Shown in pieces: positions 5,145 through 5,198 of a stretch of 5,198 nt of DNA (its first letter is position 1; each line of letters opens with the position of its first letter). The position numbers were made by a program, and so were the translations under genes. Where the stretch lies: contig JAGDAM010000391.1 of the NCBI GenBank assembly GCA_017959485.1, positions 1-5,198 of the forward strand, written 5' to 3'. The notes below the pieces were generated by a model. The model saw only the letters and a list, made by a program, of their open reading frames with translations. It made no database searches and was not told the DNA's origin. The stretch is from Clostridia bacterium. Lineage in GTDB: Bacteria; Bacillota_A; Clostridia; Oscillospirales; CAG-272.

Positions 5145-5198
5145 GGGACATAGATAACAATAATAATTAACGGTTGCGCCGTCGGGGCAGCCATCGGC
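5145..5198. other. Unresolved right edge: AT-rich spacer and hairpin
   Basis: After the TAA comes an A/T-rich stretch (5148-5170), then GGTTGC (5172-5177) able to pair with GCAGCC (5187-5192) and CC/GG inside a GTCG loop. On the minus strand this stem is followed by a T-rich but interrupted tract, so it could terminate a convergent gene. Alternatively the plus frame from 5154 is open to the edge and reads INGCAVGAAIG, like a glycine-rich Rossmann start, but it has no ATG, GTG or TTG start. Neither reading can be settled here. Confidence 0.25.

Noticed and set aside
1..5198. CRISPR array, tRNA/rRNA gene, transposase or phage/defence module
   Set aside because: I saw no spaced direct repeats of CRISPR type, no cloverleaf or rRNA-like stretch, and every long coding frame is accounted for by metabolic enzymes.

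Overview
The window is compact, G+C-rich bacterial DNA with strong G/C preference at third codon positions. Good Shine-Dalgarno sites precede almost every gene, and the one clear promoter is of sigma-70/sigma-A type. Gene style, overlapping genes and AT-rich heptad repeats in the one visible spacer suggest a Firmicutes-like (Clostridia) gut or anaerobe genome. That placement is inference: there is no phylogenetic marker here.

Layout: five enzyme genes sit in two divergent units around a control region of about 75 bp (3495-3569). The leftward unit (minus strand) runs: a carbon-nitrogen hydrolase fused to a glycerophosphodiester phosphodiesterase (GDPD) domain (1890-3494), a tartrate/D-malate-type beta-decarboxylating dehydrogenase (811-1893), and a metallo-beta-lactamase-fold hydrolase (84-818). 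The first two overlap by 4 bp (ATGA) and the last two by 8 bp, so they are almost certainly one translationally coupled operon. The rightward unit (plus strand) is an SGNH/GDSL-type hydrolase (3570-4232), then after 33 bp a TIM-barrel sugar-phosphate isomerase/epimerase-like protein (4266-5144). It may continue past the window edge.

The control region holds a near-consensus promoter for the rightward unit (TTGACA, 17 bp, TATACT with an extended -10 TG). Over its start site lies a 7-bp inverted repeat (TTATCAC/GTGATAA) that looks like an operator. The left edge holds an imperfect palindrome and a 7-bp-period AATTCNN repeat that runs into the last codons of the metallo-hydrolase gene.

Taken together, this looks like a small-molecule catabolic locus: two hydrolases plus a phosphodiesterase domain to open amide, ester and phosphodiester bonds, an epimerase/isomerase and an oxidative decarboxylase to process the released polyol, sugar or hydroxy-acid, and an MBL hydrolase as a possible lactonase or thioesterase. 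The substrate cannot be read from the sequence. No transporter, regulator, RNA gene, CRISPR array or transposase is present. The most unusual items are the nitrilase-GDPD fusion with a His in place of the usual third acidic metal ligand, and the control region.
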